64,000 nt of DNA from Chromobacterium sinusclupearum (GCF_002902845.1 NZ_PPTF01000020.1:1-64000), one strand, 5' to 3'; shown: positions 1 through 9,158, counted from the stretch's first letter. A program made the numbers and translations. Notes: a model not told the origin generated them from the sequence alone.

Positions 1-1
1 G

Positions 2-349
2 GACAAGGGTTTCGACACCAGCATCACCTACCCGGAGATCAATGGGCTGGTGCGAGGCGCAGTGCGCTGCCTGCCGGAACTCTCCAACATCAACATCAAG
101 CGCTGCTGGGCCGGCTTGCGCCCTGGCACGCCAGACGAGTTGCCCATTCTGGGGCCGGAAGACGGCATAGAAGGCTATCTGAACGCCTGCGGCCATTTCC
201 GCACCGGCATGCTTACCTCGGCCATCACCGGCGTGCTGCTGAACGGCCTGGTGCGCGGCGAGCCGCTGCCGCTGGACATCACGCCGTTTCTGGCCAGCCG
301 TTTCCCTAACCGCAGCGAAAAAACCATGGACTTCGCGCTGCACGCCTGA
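2..349 (+). CDS. hcnC: Hydrogen cyanide synthase subunit HcnC, 3' end (5' truncated by window)
   Basis: This is the C-terminal 115 residues of an FAD-dependent amino-acid oxidase of the DAO family. HcnA, HcnB and HcnC form the membrane-associated enzyme that oxidises glycine to HCN and CO2. The frame is open from base 2 to the TGA at 347-349. The motifs WAGLRPGTPDELPILGP and NACGHFRTGMLTSAITG match what I recall of Pseudomonas HcnC closely and are more specific than general glycine oxidase or D-amino-acid dehydrogenase motifs. The rest of the operon lies upstream of the window. A hairpin terminator follows at 367-396. A different DAO-family oxidase is the alternative, but the match over the whole fragment makes HcnC most likely. 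Confidence 0.85.
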   Translation, partial: DKGFDTSITYPEINGLVRGAVRCLPELSNINIKRCWAGLRPGTPDELPILGPEDGIEGYLNACGHFRTGMLTSAITGVLLNGLVRGEPLPLDITPFLASRFPNRSEKTMDFALHA

Positions 350-366
350 CCGAGTGTCCGCCCTGC

Positions 367-396
367 GCCGCCATGGTCTTTTGGCCTGGCGGCTTT
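367..396 (+). terminator. Rho-independent terminator after hcnC
   Basis: GCCGCCA at 367-373 pairs with TGGCGGC at 387-393, and the stem is followed by TTT. It lies 18 bases after the hcnC stop and separates hcn from the ABC importer genes. Confidence 0.6.
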
Positions 397-524
397 CCTC
401 CTAACGCCTTGTCATCCAGCCCTGAAACCAGTTTGTCATATTAATGACGTCGTTTTGTCATCAATCCCTCATAACATCGCATCAGTTTTTCGATAGATAG
501 GCCACTGGCCGTGAAAGGGGACCA

Positions 525-1625
525 ATGATGAAGAACAAGCTCGCTTACCTCGCCGTTGCCGGCACGCTGGCAACGGTTGCCAACGCCGCCCTGGCCGCCA
601 ACCTCGATGCGCTGGTCAAGGCCGCCAAGAAGGAAGGCGAACTGACCGTGATCGGCCTGCCCCACGACTGGTGCGGCTACGGCAATGTCATCGCCGGCTT
701 CAAGGCCAAGTATGGCATCAAGGTCAACGAACTGAATCCGGACGCCGGCTCCGCCGACGAGCTGGAGGCCATCAAGGCCAACAAGAACAACAAGGGACCG
801 CAGGCGCCGGACGTGATCGACGTCGGCCTGTCCTTCGGCCCGCAAGCCAAAGCCCAGGGCCTGCTGCAGCCGTACAAGGTGTCCACCTGGAAAACCATTC
901 CGGACAACGTCAAGGACAAGGATGGCTACTGGTACGGCGACTACTACGGCGTGCTGACCTTCCAAGTCAACAAAGACCTGATCAGCAAGGCGCCGGCCGA
1001 CTGGGCCGACCTCTTGAAGCCGGAATACAAGAACGCCGTGGCACTGGCCGGCGACCCGCGCGCCGCCAACCAGGCCATTCAGGGCGTGTTCGCCGCCGGC
1101 CTGTCCCAGGCCAAGGGCGATGTGGGCAAGTCCGCCGACGCCGGCCTGAAGTTCTTCTCGCAATTGAACAAGAACGGCAACTTCGTGCCGGTGATCGGCA
1201 AGGCCGCCTCGCTGGCCCAGGGCACCACCCCGATCATCGTGCGCTGGGACTACAACGCGCTGGCCGACCGCGACACGCTGAAGGGCAACCCCAAGATTGA
1301 CGTGATCGTGCCGAAGACCGGCGTCGTGGCCGGCGTCTACGCTCAGGGCATCAGCGCCTACGCGCCGCACCCGAACGCCGCCAAGCTGTGGATGGAATAC
1401 CTGTTCTCCGACGAAGGCCAAGTGGCCTGGCTGAAGGGCTACTGCCACCCGATCCGCTTCAACGATCTGACCGCCAAGAACAAGATTCCGGCCGATCTGA
1501 TCAACAAGCTGCCGGACGCCGCCGCCTACAAGAAGGCCGTGTTCCCGACCATCGAGCAGCAAGAAGGCTACAAGGCCGGCATCACCAAGCAGTGGGACAG
1601 CGTAGTGGGCAGCAACGTCAAGTAA
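525..1625 (+). CDS. ABC transporter periplasmic substrate-binding protein
   Basis: A 366-residue periplasmic binding protein of the extracellular solute-binding family used by spermidine/putrescine, Fe(III), thiamine and phosphonate importers. Residues 1-24 are a signal peptide (KNK, hydrophobic core, ALAA). The mature part starts NLDALVKAAKKEGELTVIG, the usual opening of this family. The ATG at 525 was chosen because AAAGGGG lies 7 bases upstream; an adjacent in-frame ATG at 528 is possible. It is the first gene of a complete importer (binding protein, two permeases, ATPase) and is followed by an attenuator-like hairpin. The substrate cannot be told from sequence; a polyamine, iron chelate or aminophosphonate are all possible. 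Confidence 0.85.
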   Translation: MMKNKLAYLAVAGTLATVANAALAANLDALVKAAKKEGELTVIGLPHDWCGYGNVIAGFKAKYGIKVNELNPDAGSADELEAIKANKNNKGPQAPDVIDVGLSFGPQAKAQGLLQPYKVSTWKTIPDNVKDKDGYWYGDYYGVLTFQVNKDLISKAPADWADLLKPEYKNAVALAGDPRAANQAIQGVFAAGLSQAKGDVGKSADAGLKFFSQLNKNGNFVPVIGKAASLAQGTTPIIVRWDYNALADRDTLKGNPKIDVIVPKTGVVAGVYAQGISAYAPHPNAAKLWMEYLFSDEGQVAWLKGYCHPIRFNDLTAKNKIPADLINKLPDAAAYKKAVFPTIEQQEGYKAGITKQWDSVVGSNVK

Positions 1626-1647
1626 GCCGCTCCCTCGTCAGTCACCA

Positions 1648-1670
1648 GGGCCGCCCAGGGCGGCCCTTTT
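1648..1670 (+). terminator. Intra-operon hairpin with T-tail after the binding-protein gene
   Basis: GGGCCGCCC at 1648-1656 is complementary to GGGCGGCCC at 1658-1666 and is followed by TTTT. It sits between the binding-protein gene and the first permease. In importer operons such partial terminators commonly make binding protein more abundant than permease; that role is inferred here. Confidence 0.6.
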
Positions 1671-1692
1671 ACCTCGCTCGAGAAAAACAACG

Positions 1693-2598
1693 ATGTCCGC
1701 ATCCACCGAATCCATACCGACGCCCGTCGCCGGCGCAGCCGCCGGCGGCACCCGCGCCGCGCTGCTGTCCTGGCTGGGCGTCGCGCCGTTTTTGCTGTTC
1801 GCGCTGCTGTTTCTGATCCTGCCCACCGCCATGCTGATGGTGGGCGCTTTTCAGGATGCGCAAGGCAACTTCACGCTGAACAATATCGCCCGCCTGTTCG
1901 ACGACAATATCCTCAGCGCGTATCGCATCAGCCTGCAGATCAGCGCCGCCTCCGCCGTGCTGGGCACCCTGCTGGGCCTGTTGCTGGCGCTGGCCGCCAT
2001 CCGCGGCGGCCTGCCCGCCTGGATCCGCCCGACGCTGACCACGTTTTCCGGGGTGGCGTCCAACTTCGCCGGCATCCCGCTGGCCTTCGCCTTCCTGTCC
2101 ACGCTGGGCCGGATGGGCCTGGTCACCATGCTGCTGCGCAAGTATCTCGATTTTGATCTGTACGCCAGCGGCTTCTCCATCCTGAGCTTCGCCGGCCTGA
2201 CGCTGACCTATCTGTACTTCCAGGTGCCGCTGATGGTGTTGATCATCGCCCCGGCCGTGGAAGGATTGAAGGACGAATGGCGCGAAGCCTGCGAGAGCCT
2301 GGGCGGATCGGCCTTCGCCTACTGGCGGCACATCGCGCTGCCGGTGCTGTGGCCCAGCTTGGTCGGCGCCGCGCTGCTCTTGTTCGCCAACGCCTTCGGC
2401 GCCGTGGCCACTGCCTACGCGCTGACCGGCAGCTCGCTGAATATCGTCACCATCCTGTTGTACGCGCAGATTCACGGCGACGTGCTGCATGACCAGAACC
2501 TCGGTTACGCGCTGGCGCTGGGCATGGTTCTGATCACAGGCAGCGCCAACGCCGGCTATATCTGGCTGCGCAAGCGCAGCCACCGGGAGGCCGCATGA
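1693..2598 (+). CDS. ABC transporter permease, first subunit
   Basis: A 301-residue inner-membrane permease of the PotB/CysT type (binding-protein-dependent transport inner-membrane component). Hydrophobic segments begin at about residue 30 (LGVAPFLLFALLFLILP) and continue with five more. The cytoplasmic EAA loop that contacts the ATPase reads EWREACESLGGSAFAYWRHI near residues 194-213. Its last four bases overlap the next permease start (ATGA), which indicates translational coupling. It works with the partner permease and the ATPase at 3411. Confidence 0.85.
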   Translation: MSASTESIPTPVAGAAAGGTRAALLSWLGVAPFLLFALLFLILPTAMLMVGAFQDAQGNFTLNNIARLFDDNILSAYRISLQISAASAVLGTLLGLLLALAAIRGGLPAWIRPTLTTFSGVASNFAGIPLAFAFLSTLGRMGLVTMLLRKYLDFDLYASGFSILSFAGLTLTYLYFQVPLMVLIIAPAVEGLKDEWREACESLGGSAFAYWRHIALPVLWPSLVGAALLLFANAFGAVATAYALTGSSLNIVTILLYAQIHGDVLHDQNLGYALALGMVLITGSANAGYIWLRKRSHREAA

Positions 2599-3395
2599 AA
2601 ACCAAAGCCACATCGCGCCTGGGCGCCTGGATCGCCATTCTTTTGGGCAGCGGCTACTTCCTGCTGCCCTTGATCGCCACGTTTGAGTTCAGCCTGAAGA
2701 TGCGCCGCGAAGGCTACAGCCTAGAAGCCTACAAGGTGGTGCTGGCCGACCCCGGATTCCAGCACAGCTTCGCCTACTCCGCCGCGCTGGCGCTGCTGAC
2801 CATTCTGGTGGGGATTCTGCTGGTGGTGCCCACTGCGTTCTGGATACAGCTGAAGCTGCCGCGGCTGCGCCCCTTGATCGAGTTCATCACCCTGCTGCCG
2901 CTGGTGATTCCGGCCATCGTGCTGGTGTTCGGCTACCTGCGATTGTACGGCAGCGGCGGCTGGCTGCCGTTTACCGGCAACGAGCGCGGCACCGATCTGC
3001 TGCTGGTATTCGGCTACGTGACCCTGGCCCTGCCCTATCTGTACCGCTCGGTCGACACCGGCCTGTCCGCGATCGACGTGCGCTCCTTGACCGAGGCCGC
3101 GCAAAGCCTGGGCAGCGGCTGGTTCGACATCCTCAGGCTGGTGATCTTCCCGAATCTGAAAACCGCCATCCTGTCCGGCGCCTTCCTGACCTTCGCCATC
3201 GTGATCGGCGAGTTCACCCTGGCCAGCCTGCTGGCGCGCCCGGCCTTCGGCCCCTATCTGCAGCTGATCGGCGCCAACCGCGCCTACGAACCGGCCGCGC
3301 TGGCCATCATCGCCTTCCTGGTCACCTGGGCGGCGATGGGCCTGATGCAGGTGTTCAGCCGCAACCGCGCCGAGCTCGGCGCCGACAAACACTGA
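2595..3395 (+). CDS. ABC transporter permease, second subunit
   Basis: A 266-residue permease of the PotC type. It has six hydrophobic segments and an EAA loop (LTEAAQSLGSGWFDILR) near residues 166-182. The start overlaps the preceding permease stop by 4 bases. A short gap of 15 bases separates it from the ATPase gene. It forms the membrane channel as a heterodimer with the product at 1693. Confidence 0.85.
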   Translation: MKTKATSRLGAWIAILLGSGYFLLPLIATFEFSLKMRREGYSLEAYKVVLADPGFQHSFAYSAALALLTILVGILLVVPTAFWIQLKLPRLRPLIEFITLLPLVIPAIVLVFGYLRLYGSGGWLPFTGNERGTDLLLVFGYVTLALPYLYRSVDTGLSAIDVRSLTEAAQSLGSGWFDILRLVIFPNLKTAILSGAFLTFAIVIGEFTLASLLARPAFGPYLQLIGANRAYEPAALAIIAFLVTWAAMGLMQVFSRNRAELGADKH

Positions 3396-3410
3396 TATAC
3401 GGAAGCAATC

Positions 3411-4415
3411 ATGGCATTTCTGCACATCGACCATCTGAACAAGCGTTTCGGCCAGCAGGCCGTGGTGCACGATTTCAACATGCAGGTGGAAACCGGCGAG
3501 TTCGTCACCTTCCTCGGCCCGTCCGGCTGCGGCAAAACCACCGTGCTGCGCATGATCGCCGGTTTCGAGACGCCCAGCGGCGGCGTGATCCGCCTCGCCG
3601 GCGACGACATCACCTACCTGTCGCCGCAGAAGCGCGGCATCGGCATGGTGTTCCAGAGCTATGCGCTGTTCCCGAATATGAATGTGGTGGACAACATCGC
3701 CTTTGGCCTGAAGATGCAAAAGCGCTCGGCCGACGAAATCCGCCGCAAGGTGGGAGAAGTCATCGCGCTGGTGGAGCTGAACGGCCGCGAGCAGCACTTC
3801 CCGCACCAGTTGTCCGGCGGCCAGCGCCAGCGCGTGGCCCTGGCCCGCGCGCTGGTGGTGGAGCCGCGCCTCTTGCTGCTGGACGAGCCGCTGTCCGCCC
3901 TGGATGCCCGCATCCGCAAGAACCTGCGCGAGCAGATCCGCGACATCCAGCGCCGCCTGGGCCTGACCACGATTTTCGTGACCCATGACCAAGAAGAAGC
4001 GCTGACGCTGTCCGACCGCATCTTCGTGATGAATCAAGGCAAGGTCGAGCAGGAAGGCGCGGCGGAAACCATCTACACCCAGCCGGCCACCGAATTCGTC
4101 GCCCGCTTCATGGGCAACTACAACCTGCTGACGGCGCAGCAGAGCCATGCGCTGCTGGGGATGGAGATCAGCGGCCATTTGGCCATTCGCCCGGAATCGG
4201 TCCAACTGCTGAGCCACGACGACCCGACCGAAGGCGCGCTGCCGGCGGTGATCCGCCAGCATCAGTTGCTGGGGAACGTCATCCGCTATCAGGTGGAAGC
4301 CCACGGCGCCATGCTGCAAGTGGACCGGCTGAACCGCAACGCGGCCGACCTGCTGGCCGGCGGCACCCAGGTGCGGCTGAAGATCGCGCGCGACGACTTG
4401 CGCGAAGTGCGCTGA
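3411..4415 (+). CDS. ABC transporter ATP-binding protein (PotA/FbpC type)
   Basis: A 334-residue ATPase that powers the importer. Walker A is GPSGCGKT (about residues 39-46), the Q-loop lies in GMVFQSYALFPNM, the signature is LSGGQRQR, Walker B is LLLLDEPLSALD and the H-loop is VTHDQEEAL. A C-terminal TOBE-like regulatory domain (about residues 240-334, including HLAIRPESVQLL) is typical of polyamine, iron and phosphonate importer ATPases. It is the last gene of the operon and is followed by a strong terminator at 4451. Confidence 0.9.
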   Translation: MAFLHIDHLNKRFGQQAVVHDFNMQVETGEFVTFLGPSGCGKTTVLRMIAGFETPSGGVIRLAGDDITYLSPQKRGIGMVFQSYALFPNMNVVDNIAFGLKMQKRSADEIRRKVGEVIALVELNGREQHFPHQLSGGQRQRVALARALVVEPRLLLLDEPLSALDARIRKNLREQIRDIQRRLGLTTIFVTHDQEEALTLSDRIFVMNQGKVEQEGAAETIYTQPATEFVARFMGNYNLLTAQQSHALLGMEISGHLAIRPESVQLLSHDDPTEGALPAVIRQHQLLGNVIRYQVEAHGAMLQVDRLNRNAADLLAGGTQVRLKIARDDLREVR

Positions 4416-4447
4416 ACGCCAGCCCGAGCGGCTCTACCGCTTGACCG

Positions 4448-6325
4448 CTACGGCCCCGCCTCTGCGGGGCCGTTTTGCTGCGCCGGCTCCGTCCCCTGCT
4501 GGAAATACTGCATCTGGCGGCGCAAACTATCCGCCCGCATCGCCACCTCCTGCGCCGCCGCGGACAGCTCCTCGCTGGCGGCGGCGTTGTCCTGCGACAG
4601 CTGGTTCAGCCGCTGCATGGCCTGATTGATGCCGCCCACCCGTTGCGCCTGCTGCGTGGCCTCGCAGGAAATGCCCTTCACCAGTTCCAGCGTCTTGAGG
4701 CTGGACTCCACGATATCGCTCAACTGCTGGCCGGCGCTCTCGGCCAACTGCACGCTGCTGATCGCCACCTGGCCGATCTCCTGCGCCGCCGCCTGGCTGC
4801 GCTTGGCCAGCTTGCGCACCTCGTCGGCCACCACGGCGAAACCCTTGCCGTGCTCGCCGGCCCGCGCCGCCTCTATCGCCGCATTCAAGGCCAATAGATT
4901 GGTCTGGTAGGCGATGTCGTCGATGATGTCGGTGCGCTTGGCGATCTTGTGCATCGCCGCGATCGTCTGCTGCACCACCCGGTTGCCCTCCGCCGCCTGG
5001 ACGCTGGCGGTATCGGCCATGCCGCCGGCGTGATTGGCGTCGTTAGCCATGCGGAACATGCAGCCGGCGATGTCGTCCACCGACGTGCTGGTGCCCTCCA
5101 CATCGGCCGACGCGCGCGCCGCGCCCTGCGACAGCCCCTGCGACGCCGAATTCAGCTCGTCCGAAGCATTGGCCACCGCATCGGCATCTTCCTTGACCTG
5201 CATGATCACCCCGGACAGCCGCTGTCCCATCTGGCGGATGTGGGCGGCCAGGCTATGGGTATCGCCTTCGCGCAAAGGCAGGAAGAAATCCAGCCGCCCG
5301 GCCGACAACTCGCGCATCCCCTGCGCCACCTCGTCCGGTTCCGCGCCCAGGGTGCGGATGATGTTGCGGCCCACCACCACCGCCAGCCCTACGGGCATCA
5401 ACAGCAACAGCAAACCCAAGAGCACCAGATAACTGCTCAGCCGCGCCGAACTGGCCTGTTGCTCCAGCAAGCGGCTTATCTGGGACAGGATGGCCTTCTC
5501 CACCCCCATCAAGGCGTCCACCCGCCGGCTGGACACCTGGAACCACTCGTCCGGACGCAGGCTCTGCATGGCGCCGGCCCCGCGCGCCAGCACGGCATCG
5601 CGCGCCGACTCGAACTGGCGCGAGCTGTCCATGGCCGCCTGCAGCACGGCCTCGTCGCCGCCATATTGGCGGTATTGCGCCCGGCAAAGCTCCTCCTGCG
5701 ACACCACCCCGCTGACCTGGCGGAAATTGGTGATGCTGAAACTGCCCACCGTCAGTACCCCGGTGATCAGCCCGCGCGCGCGTCCTGTGTATTCCTTCTG
5801 GCAATTCACCGCCGACCATTGCAAAACCAAGGCCTGCACTTGCTGCGTGTTGGCATGGAACAGCGCGACGATGCGGGACAGCTGCTCGATCATGTCGGAA
5901 TAGCGCAGAAAAGCCGGATCGGGAGAGATATGGCGGGCATCGATGTCGCGCCGCAATTGCGCCAAGGCGTCCTGGCGCGGCACAGCGTTGTCGAGATAGG
6001 CGCGCAGTTCATCGGACATGTCGGCGCGCGACTGCCGTTGCAGACGCTGCAGCACATCGTCCGCCGCCACCCTGGCCTGGCTCAGCGGCAGGGGCAGCGG
6101 CTGATGCAGGTTCAGATAGCCATAGCTCAGCCCGCGCTCCGCCTGCAGGTCATGGATCAGGTCGCCTGCCAGCGCAATGTTTTCCGCCAGCGACTGATCC
6201 CGGTTCAACTCCTGCAACAGCTGGCGTTGATGCCAGGCATAGCCAAGCGCCGCGATGAACAGCGCCAGCACCAGCGGCGCAATCAACAGCACCAGTTTGT
6301 GGGCGACCTTGAGCCGCGCTCGCAT
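4448..6325 (-). CDS. Methyl-accepting chemotaxis protein with NIT sensor domain
   Basis: A 625-residue transmembrane chemoreceptor. After a short basic N-terminus there is a first membrane helix ([20 protein letters not shown]), then a periplasmic part carrying the [10 protein letters not shown] motif of NIT domains, which in other proteins bind nitrate or nitrite. A second helix (about 305-330) is followed by HAMP and a long signalling helix with the conserved hairpin tip ([20 protein letters not shown]). The upstream GTG at 6355 is open, but GGGAGGG at 6332-6338 sits at the right distance for ATG 6325, so that start is preferred. There is no neighbouring chemotaxis gene. Ligand identity is inference from the domain. 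Confidence 0.9.
   Translation of the reverse strand: MRARLKVAHKLVLLIAPLVLALFIAALGYAWHQRQLLQELNRDQSLAENIALAGDLIHDLQAERGLSYGYLNLHQPLPLPLSQARVAADDVLQRLQRQSRADMSDELRAYLDNAVPRQDALAQLRRDIDARHISPDPAFLRYSDMIEQLSRIVALFHANTQQVQALVLQWSAVNCQKEYTGRARGLITGVLTVGSFSITNFRQVSGVVSQEELCRAQYRQYGGDEAVLQAAMDSSRQFESARDAVLARGAGAMQSLRPDEWFQVSSRRVDALMGVEKAILSQISRLLEQQASSARLSSYLVLLGLLLLLMPVGLAVVVGRNIIRTLGAEPDEVAQGMRELSAGRLDFFLPLREGDTHSLAAHIRQMGQRLSGVIMQVKEDADAVANASDELNSASQGLSQGAARASADVEGTSTSVDDIAGCMFRMANDANHAGGMADTASVQAAEGNRVVQQTIAAMHKIAKRTDIIDDIAYQTNLLALNAAIEAARAGEHGKGFAVVADEVRKLAKRSQAAAQEIGQVAISSVQLAESAGQQLSDIVESSLKTLELVKGISCEATQQAQRVGGINQAMQRLNQLSQDNAAASEELSAAAQEVAMRADSLRRQMQYFQQGTEPAQQNGPAEAGP
4451..4476 (+). terminator. 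Rho-independent terminator of the ABC importer operon
   Basis: CGGCCCCGC at 4451-4459 pairs perfectly with GCGGGGCCG at 4464-4472, followed by TTTT. The stem lies inside the 3' end of the convergent chemoreceptor gene, so those bases encode its last residues as well. Confidence 0.85.
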
Positions 6326-6575
6326 AGCCATCCCTCCCACGCCAGAATGATTCACTATAGGAGTACCCAGGCATTGGTGTAAGCGAAAGCACTTAAAGCC
6401 TGTCCGAGCTTTTTTCCCAGGCCAATTAGGTTGGGCGGTTTATCGGGGGAACCGCTTGTCCATCCGCGACAGCGCCGCGTCGGTCCAGGGTAATCAGGCG
6501 GCCCGCGCAAAACCATGAAACTGAGCGTGATGGCGTATGCGCTGGGCAACCGCGCTCTTTTCCTTATTTGTGCAA
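6326..6575. other. Intergenic region without a recognisable gene
   Basis: About 250 bases lie between the chemoreceptor start and the hairpin repeat at 6576. Short open frames on the minus strand show no recognisable family. A 12-base word (GGACAGGCTTTA, minus strand near 6395-6406) recurs on the plus strand at about 10366; it may be a worn repeat end. I see no RNA gene or clear promoter. Confidence 0.4.
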
Positions 6576-6607
6576 GGCGGAACCCTGGCAAAGCAGGGTG
6601 TTCCGCC
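6576..6607. repeat. REP-like palindromic hairpin (GGCGGAA...TTCCGCC)
   Basis: GGCGGAACCCTG at 6576-6587 faces CAGGGTGTTCCGCC at 6594-6607 across a 6-base loop. The GGCGGAA/TTCCGCC arms are shared with the palindromes at 36960 and 50377, suggesting a dispersed extragenic repeat family. Confidence 0.5.
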
Positions 6608-6659
6608 ACTGCGCACAACAGAAGACAGGATGGCACCAAGCTGATAACATCGCCCGCTG

Positions 6660-6790
6660 TAGTCATTGGGGAGTAGCCATTCCCAGCGTCCCCGCTGGGA
6701 AGACCACGTCAACAAACTTGAGGCAGCTGTCTCATGGCGTGGTCAGCCGCTGCAGCAGCAGCGTGAGCCCGGCGAGACCTTTGGCCGCAA
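6660..6790 (+). promoter_or_regulatory. yybP-ykoY (manganese) riboswitch
   Basis: GGGGAGTAGCC at 6668-6678 and GGCGAGACCTTTGG at 6771-6784 are the two hallmark conserved strands of the yybP-ykoY riboswitch, which binds Mn2+ at the junction they form. A GC-rich helix (CCCAGCG/CGCTGGG) directly follows the first strand. Downstream, GCAATGCG at 6787-6794 can pair with CGCATTGC at 6814-6821, a candidate expression-platform stem before the start codon at 6861. The gene downstream is a cation exchanger, the expected type of target. Conserved motifs were read by eye; no covariance search was run. Confidence 0.85.
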
Positions 6791-6860
6791 TGCGCTTTGC
6801 CAGCCGGGCAAGCCGCATTGCCGCGCCATTGGAATCTTGCTTGCCCGGCCGGACCGTTTC

Positions 6861-7859
6861 ATGTTTCTCACTCTTGTCCTGTTTTTCCTGTCAGCCGTAG
6901 CGATCTATCTCGCCTGCGAATATTTCGTCAATGGCATTGAATGGGTTGGCCGCGGCATGAAGCTCGGCGCCACCGCTGTCGGCTCGGTGCTGGCGGCCTT
7001 CGGCACCGCGCTGCCGGAAAGCGCCGTCACCTTCATGGCCGTGGTGTTTGGAGACACGCCCGCGCAGAAGGATCTTGGCGTAGGCGCCGCGATGGGCGGA
7101 CCGCTGGTTCTGGCCACCTTGGCCTACGCCGTGGTTGGCTTTGCCCTGCTGCTCAATCGAAAACGTCTGGTTCGGGACTCGCACCAGGTGCGGGTGGACC
7201 ATGCCCGGCTTAGCCGCGACCAGGCCGCCTTCCTGGCCGTGTTTGTGGTCAAGGTGGCGCTCGGCCTGGTCGCCTTCGCGATCAAGCCCTGGCTGGGCGT
7301 GCTGTTTCTAGCCGCTTACGCCATCTATGTCTGGCGCGAAATCCGCGATGCCGATACCGCGGAGGACGAGGAAGCGTTAGAACCGCTGAAAATCCGGCCG
7401 CACAGCAGCCAGCCCTCGCTGGCCTGGGCCGGGCTGCAAACCGTGCTGGCCTTGGCGTTCATCGGCTTCGCATCGCATCTGTTCGTCGCCCAGCTCGAAG
7501 CCATCGGCACGCTCATGGGATGGTCGCCCCATCTGGTGGCGCTGCTGCTCAGTCCTGTCGCGACAGAGCTGCCGGAAACCATGAATGCCCTGATCTGGGT
7601 GCGCCAGGGCAAGGAACGCCTGGCGCTGGCCAACATCTCCGGCGCGATGATGATCCAGGCCACCATCCCCAGCGCGCTGGGCATGTTCTTCACGCCCTGG
7701 CGCTTCGATGGCCCGTTGCTGGCCTCCGGCGTCATTACCTCGCTGGCTATCGCCTTCCTATGGCTGCTGTTCCGGCGCGGCGCGGTGGATAGCCGCGCGC
7801 TGATGGCCGTCAGCGGCTTGTACGGCGTATTCGTGGCCTTCATCGTCGCCTGTAGCTAG
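6861..7859 (+). CDS. CaCA-family cation exchanger, probable Mn2+ (or Ca2+) exporter
   Basis: A 332-residue inner-membrane antiporter of the sodium/calcium exchanger family, with two inverted repeats of about five helices each. The first alpha repeat contains AAFGTALPESAVTF and the second LLSPVATELPETMNALI, both with the conserved acidic residue followed by Ser or Thr. An acidic linker near residues 160-175 separates the halves. The frame stays open upstream to 6666, but that part is the riboswitch and would encode an unlikely hydrophilic leader; ATG 6861 begins directly with the first membrane helix. Riboswitch control suggests manganese efflux, as reported for MneA-type exchangers; the ion is inferred. 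Confidence 0.85.
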   Translation: MFLTLVLFFLSAVAIYLACEYFVNGIEWVGRGMKLGATAVGSVLAAFGTALPESAVTFMAVVFGDTPAQKDLGVGAAMGGPLVLATLAYAVVGFALLLNRKRLVRDSHQVRVDHARLSRDQAAFLAVFVVKVALGLVAFAIKPWLGVLFLAAYAIYVWREIRDADTAEDEEALEPLKIRPHSSQPSLAWAGLQTVLALAFIGFASHLFVAQLEAIGTLMGWSPHLVALLLSPVATELPETMNALIWVRQGKERLALANISGAMMIQATIPSALGMFFTPWRFDGPLLASGVITSLAIAFLWLLFRRGAVDSRALMAVSGLYGVFVAFIVACS

Positions 7860-8051
7860 CAACAGACGGATGGCTGGCCCGCAGCGGCCATCCACCCCGC
7901 ACACAGGGCGGCTGACCTGTCATTTCTGCCAGCCATGCTCTGGCCGTCAACGGCTAGGCTCATCCCAGGCTTGGCGAAGTCCAGCCATCACACTTAACGC
8001 TCAGGATCTTAGGCCGTTTCTCGCTTATTCACCGTTTTGCAAGGAGCAAGC

Positions 8052-9065
8052 ATGGCAATCATGAATAGCAAGGCTTTGATCAGACAGCTGCTAGGGGCCG
8101 CCTCGCTGATGGCGGCATTTCTGGGCATGGCGTCCGCCGCCGCGCAGGCCGAACCCATGGGCCAGCTGACCTCCGCCGCCGCTCAGCGGCCGTCCAATGT
8201 GCCAGCCGGCTATGTGATTACCCCGTTCGGCTATTTCCATCCGTCCTGCGTGCAGGAAATCCATCCGCAAGAAAAGCTGCTGGACCATGGCCGCATCCAG
8301 GGCGCCGATGGCTCTGTCCGAACAGGCGTTCTCTGCCAGCATGTCCGCTACACGCTACGCGGCGAAGCCATCAGCCCGCGCGACACGCATCCGGCAGCGC
8401 GGCCAGCGGCGTCCGCGTCGGCTCAGGATGCCGTCAACGGCTGGGTGCTGGACACCGAGCTGACCACGTCCTCGGCCTATGGCGGCATCAACGCCCGCTG
8501 GACTGTGCCGGCGGCCCCGGCCGCAGCGGATGGCCAGGTGGTGTATTTCTTCCCCGGCCTGCAGGACACCAATAATGTGCAGAGCATCCTGCAACCGGTA
8601 TTGGGTTGGAACGCCTTCAACGACAATCGCTGGACCATCGCCAGCTGGAACTGCTGCCAGGACGGCGCGGTCAACTACAGCACCCCGCAGAACGTGGCCA
8701 GCGGCGACCTGATCGTCGGCACCGTGCGGAACAACTGCGCGGCCGGCACGCGGACTTGCACGTCTTGGAACATCAACACGCAGGACATAAGCCGCAACGT
8801 TTCCAGCGCGCTCAATCAGACCAGCAATTATGGCCAGACTTTCAACTGGGCGTTTGGCGGCGTGCTGGAGGTGTATGGGGTAAGCCGCTGCGACGACTAT
8901 CCACGCGATGGCGCCATGAGCTTCACCGGCATCCAGTTGCTGGACATCAACAAGAAGCCCATCACTCGGAGCGCCAGCCTGGGCTGGCGCTCCAACGTGC
9001 TGCAGCAAGCCGGGTGCAATTTGAACGCCAGCGCCAGCCCATCGGTGGCCAACCTCAGCTATTGA
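8052..9065 (+). CDS. Secreted protein of unknown function, beta-rich
   Basis: A 337-residue exported protein. AAGGAGC at 8041 sets the ATG at 8052. Residues 1-33 form a signal peptide (LLGAASLMAAFLGMASAAAQA). From about residue 120 there is a domain with many aromatic residues: GGINARWTVPAAP, VVYFFPGLQD, ILQPVLGWN and IASWNCCQDG, with several cysteines (CC pair, NNCAAGTRTC) likely disulphide-bonded. The pattern recalls beta-sandwich secreted proteins such as the eqolisin or neprosin-type folds, but I cannot name a family or identify catalytic residues with confidence. It stands alone and has its own terminator. Confidence 0.8.
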   Translation: MAIMNSKALIRQLLGAASLMAAFLGMASAAAQAEPMGQLTSAAAQRPSNVPAGYVITPFGYFHPSCVQEIHPQEKLLDHGRIQGADGSVRTGVLCQHVRYTLRGEAISPRDTHPAARPAASASAQDAVNGWVLDTELTTSSAYGGINARWTVPAAPAAADGQVVYFFPGLQDTNNVQSILQPVLGWNAFNDNRWTIASWNCCQDGAVNYSTPQNVASGDLIVGTVRNNCAAGTRTCTSWNINTQDISRNVSSALNQTSNYGQTFNWAFGGVLEVYGVSRCDDYPRDGAMSFTGIQLLDINKKPITRSASLGWRSNVLQQAGCNLNASASPSVANLSY

Positions 9066-9073
9066 TCGACTTC

Positions 9074-9110
9074 AACGCCGCCGCGCAGCTTGCTGCCGCG
9101 GCGGCGTTTT
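9074..9110 (+). terminator. Rho-independent terminator of the secreted-protein gene
   Basis: AACGCCGCCGCG at 9074-9085 pairs perfectly with CGCGGCGGCGTT at 9097-9108, then TT. It lies just after the stop at 9065. Confidence 0.8.
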
Positions 9111-9158
9111 GCCTAGCTGGCCCTCGGGTACGCAGGCGTAACCGATACGCCGGGACTG

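Noticed and set aside
441..1562. Long open frame on the minus strand opposite the ABC binding-protein gene
   Set aside because: It is an antisense shadow of a high-GC gene with a signal peptide and operon context; the translation has no recognisable domain.
2721..4319. 532-codon minus-strand frame opposite the permease and ATPase
   Set aside because: Shadow of the ABC operon; the sense strand has Walker A, signature and Walker B motifs.
6666..6860. N-terminal extension of the CaCA exchanger
   Set aside because: The extension is the riboswitch read as codons; the membrane protein starts naturally at 6861.
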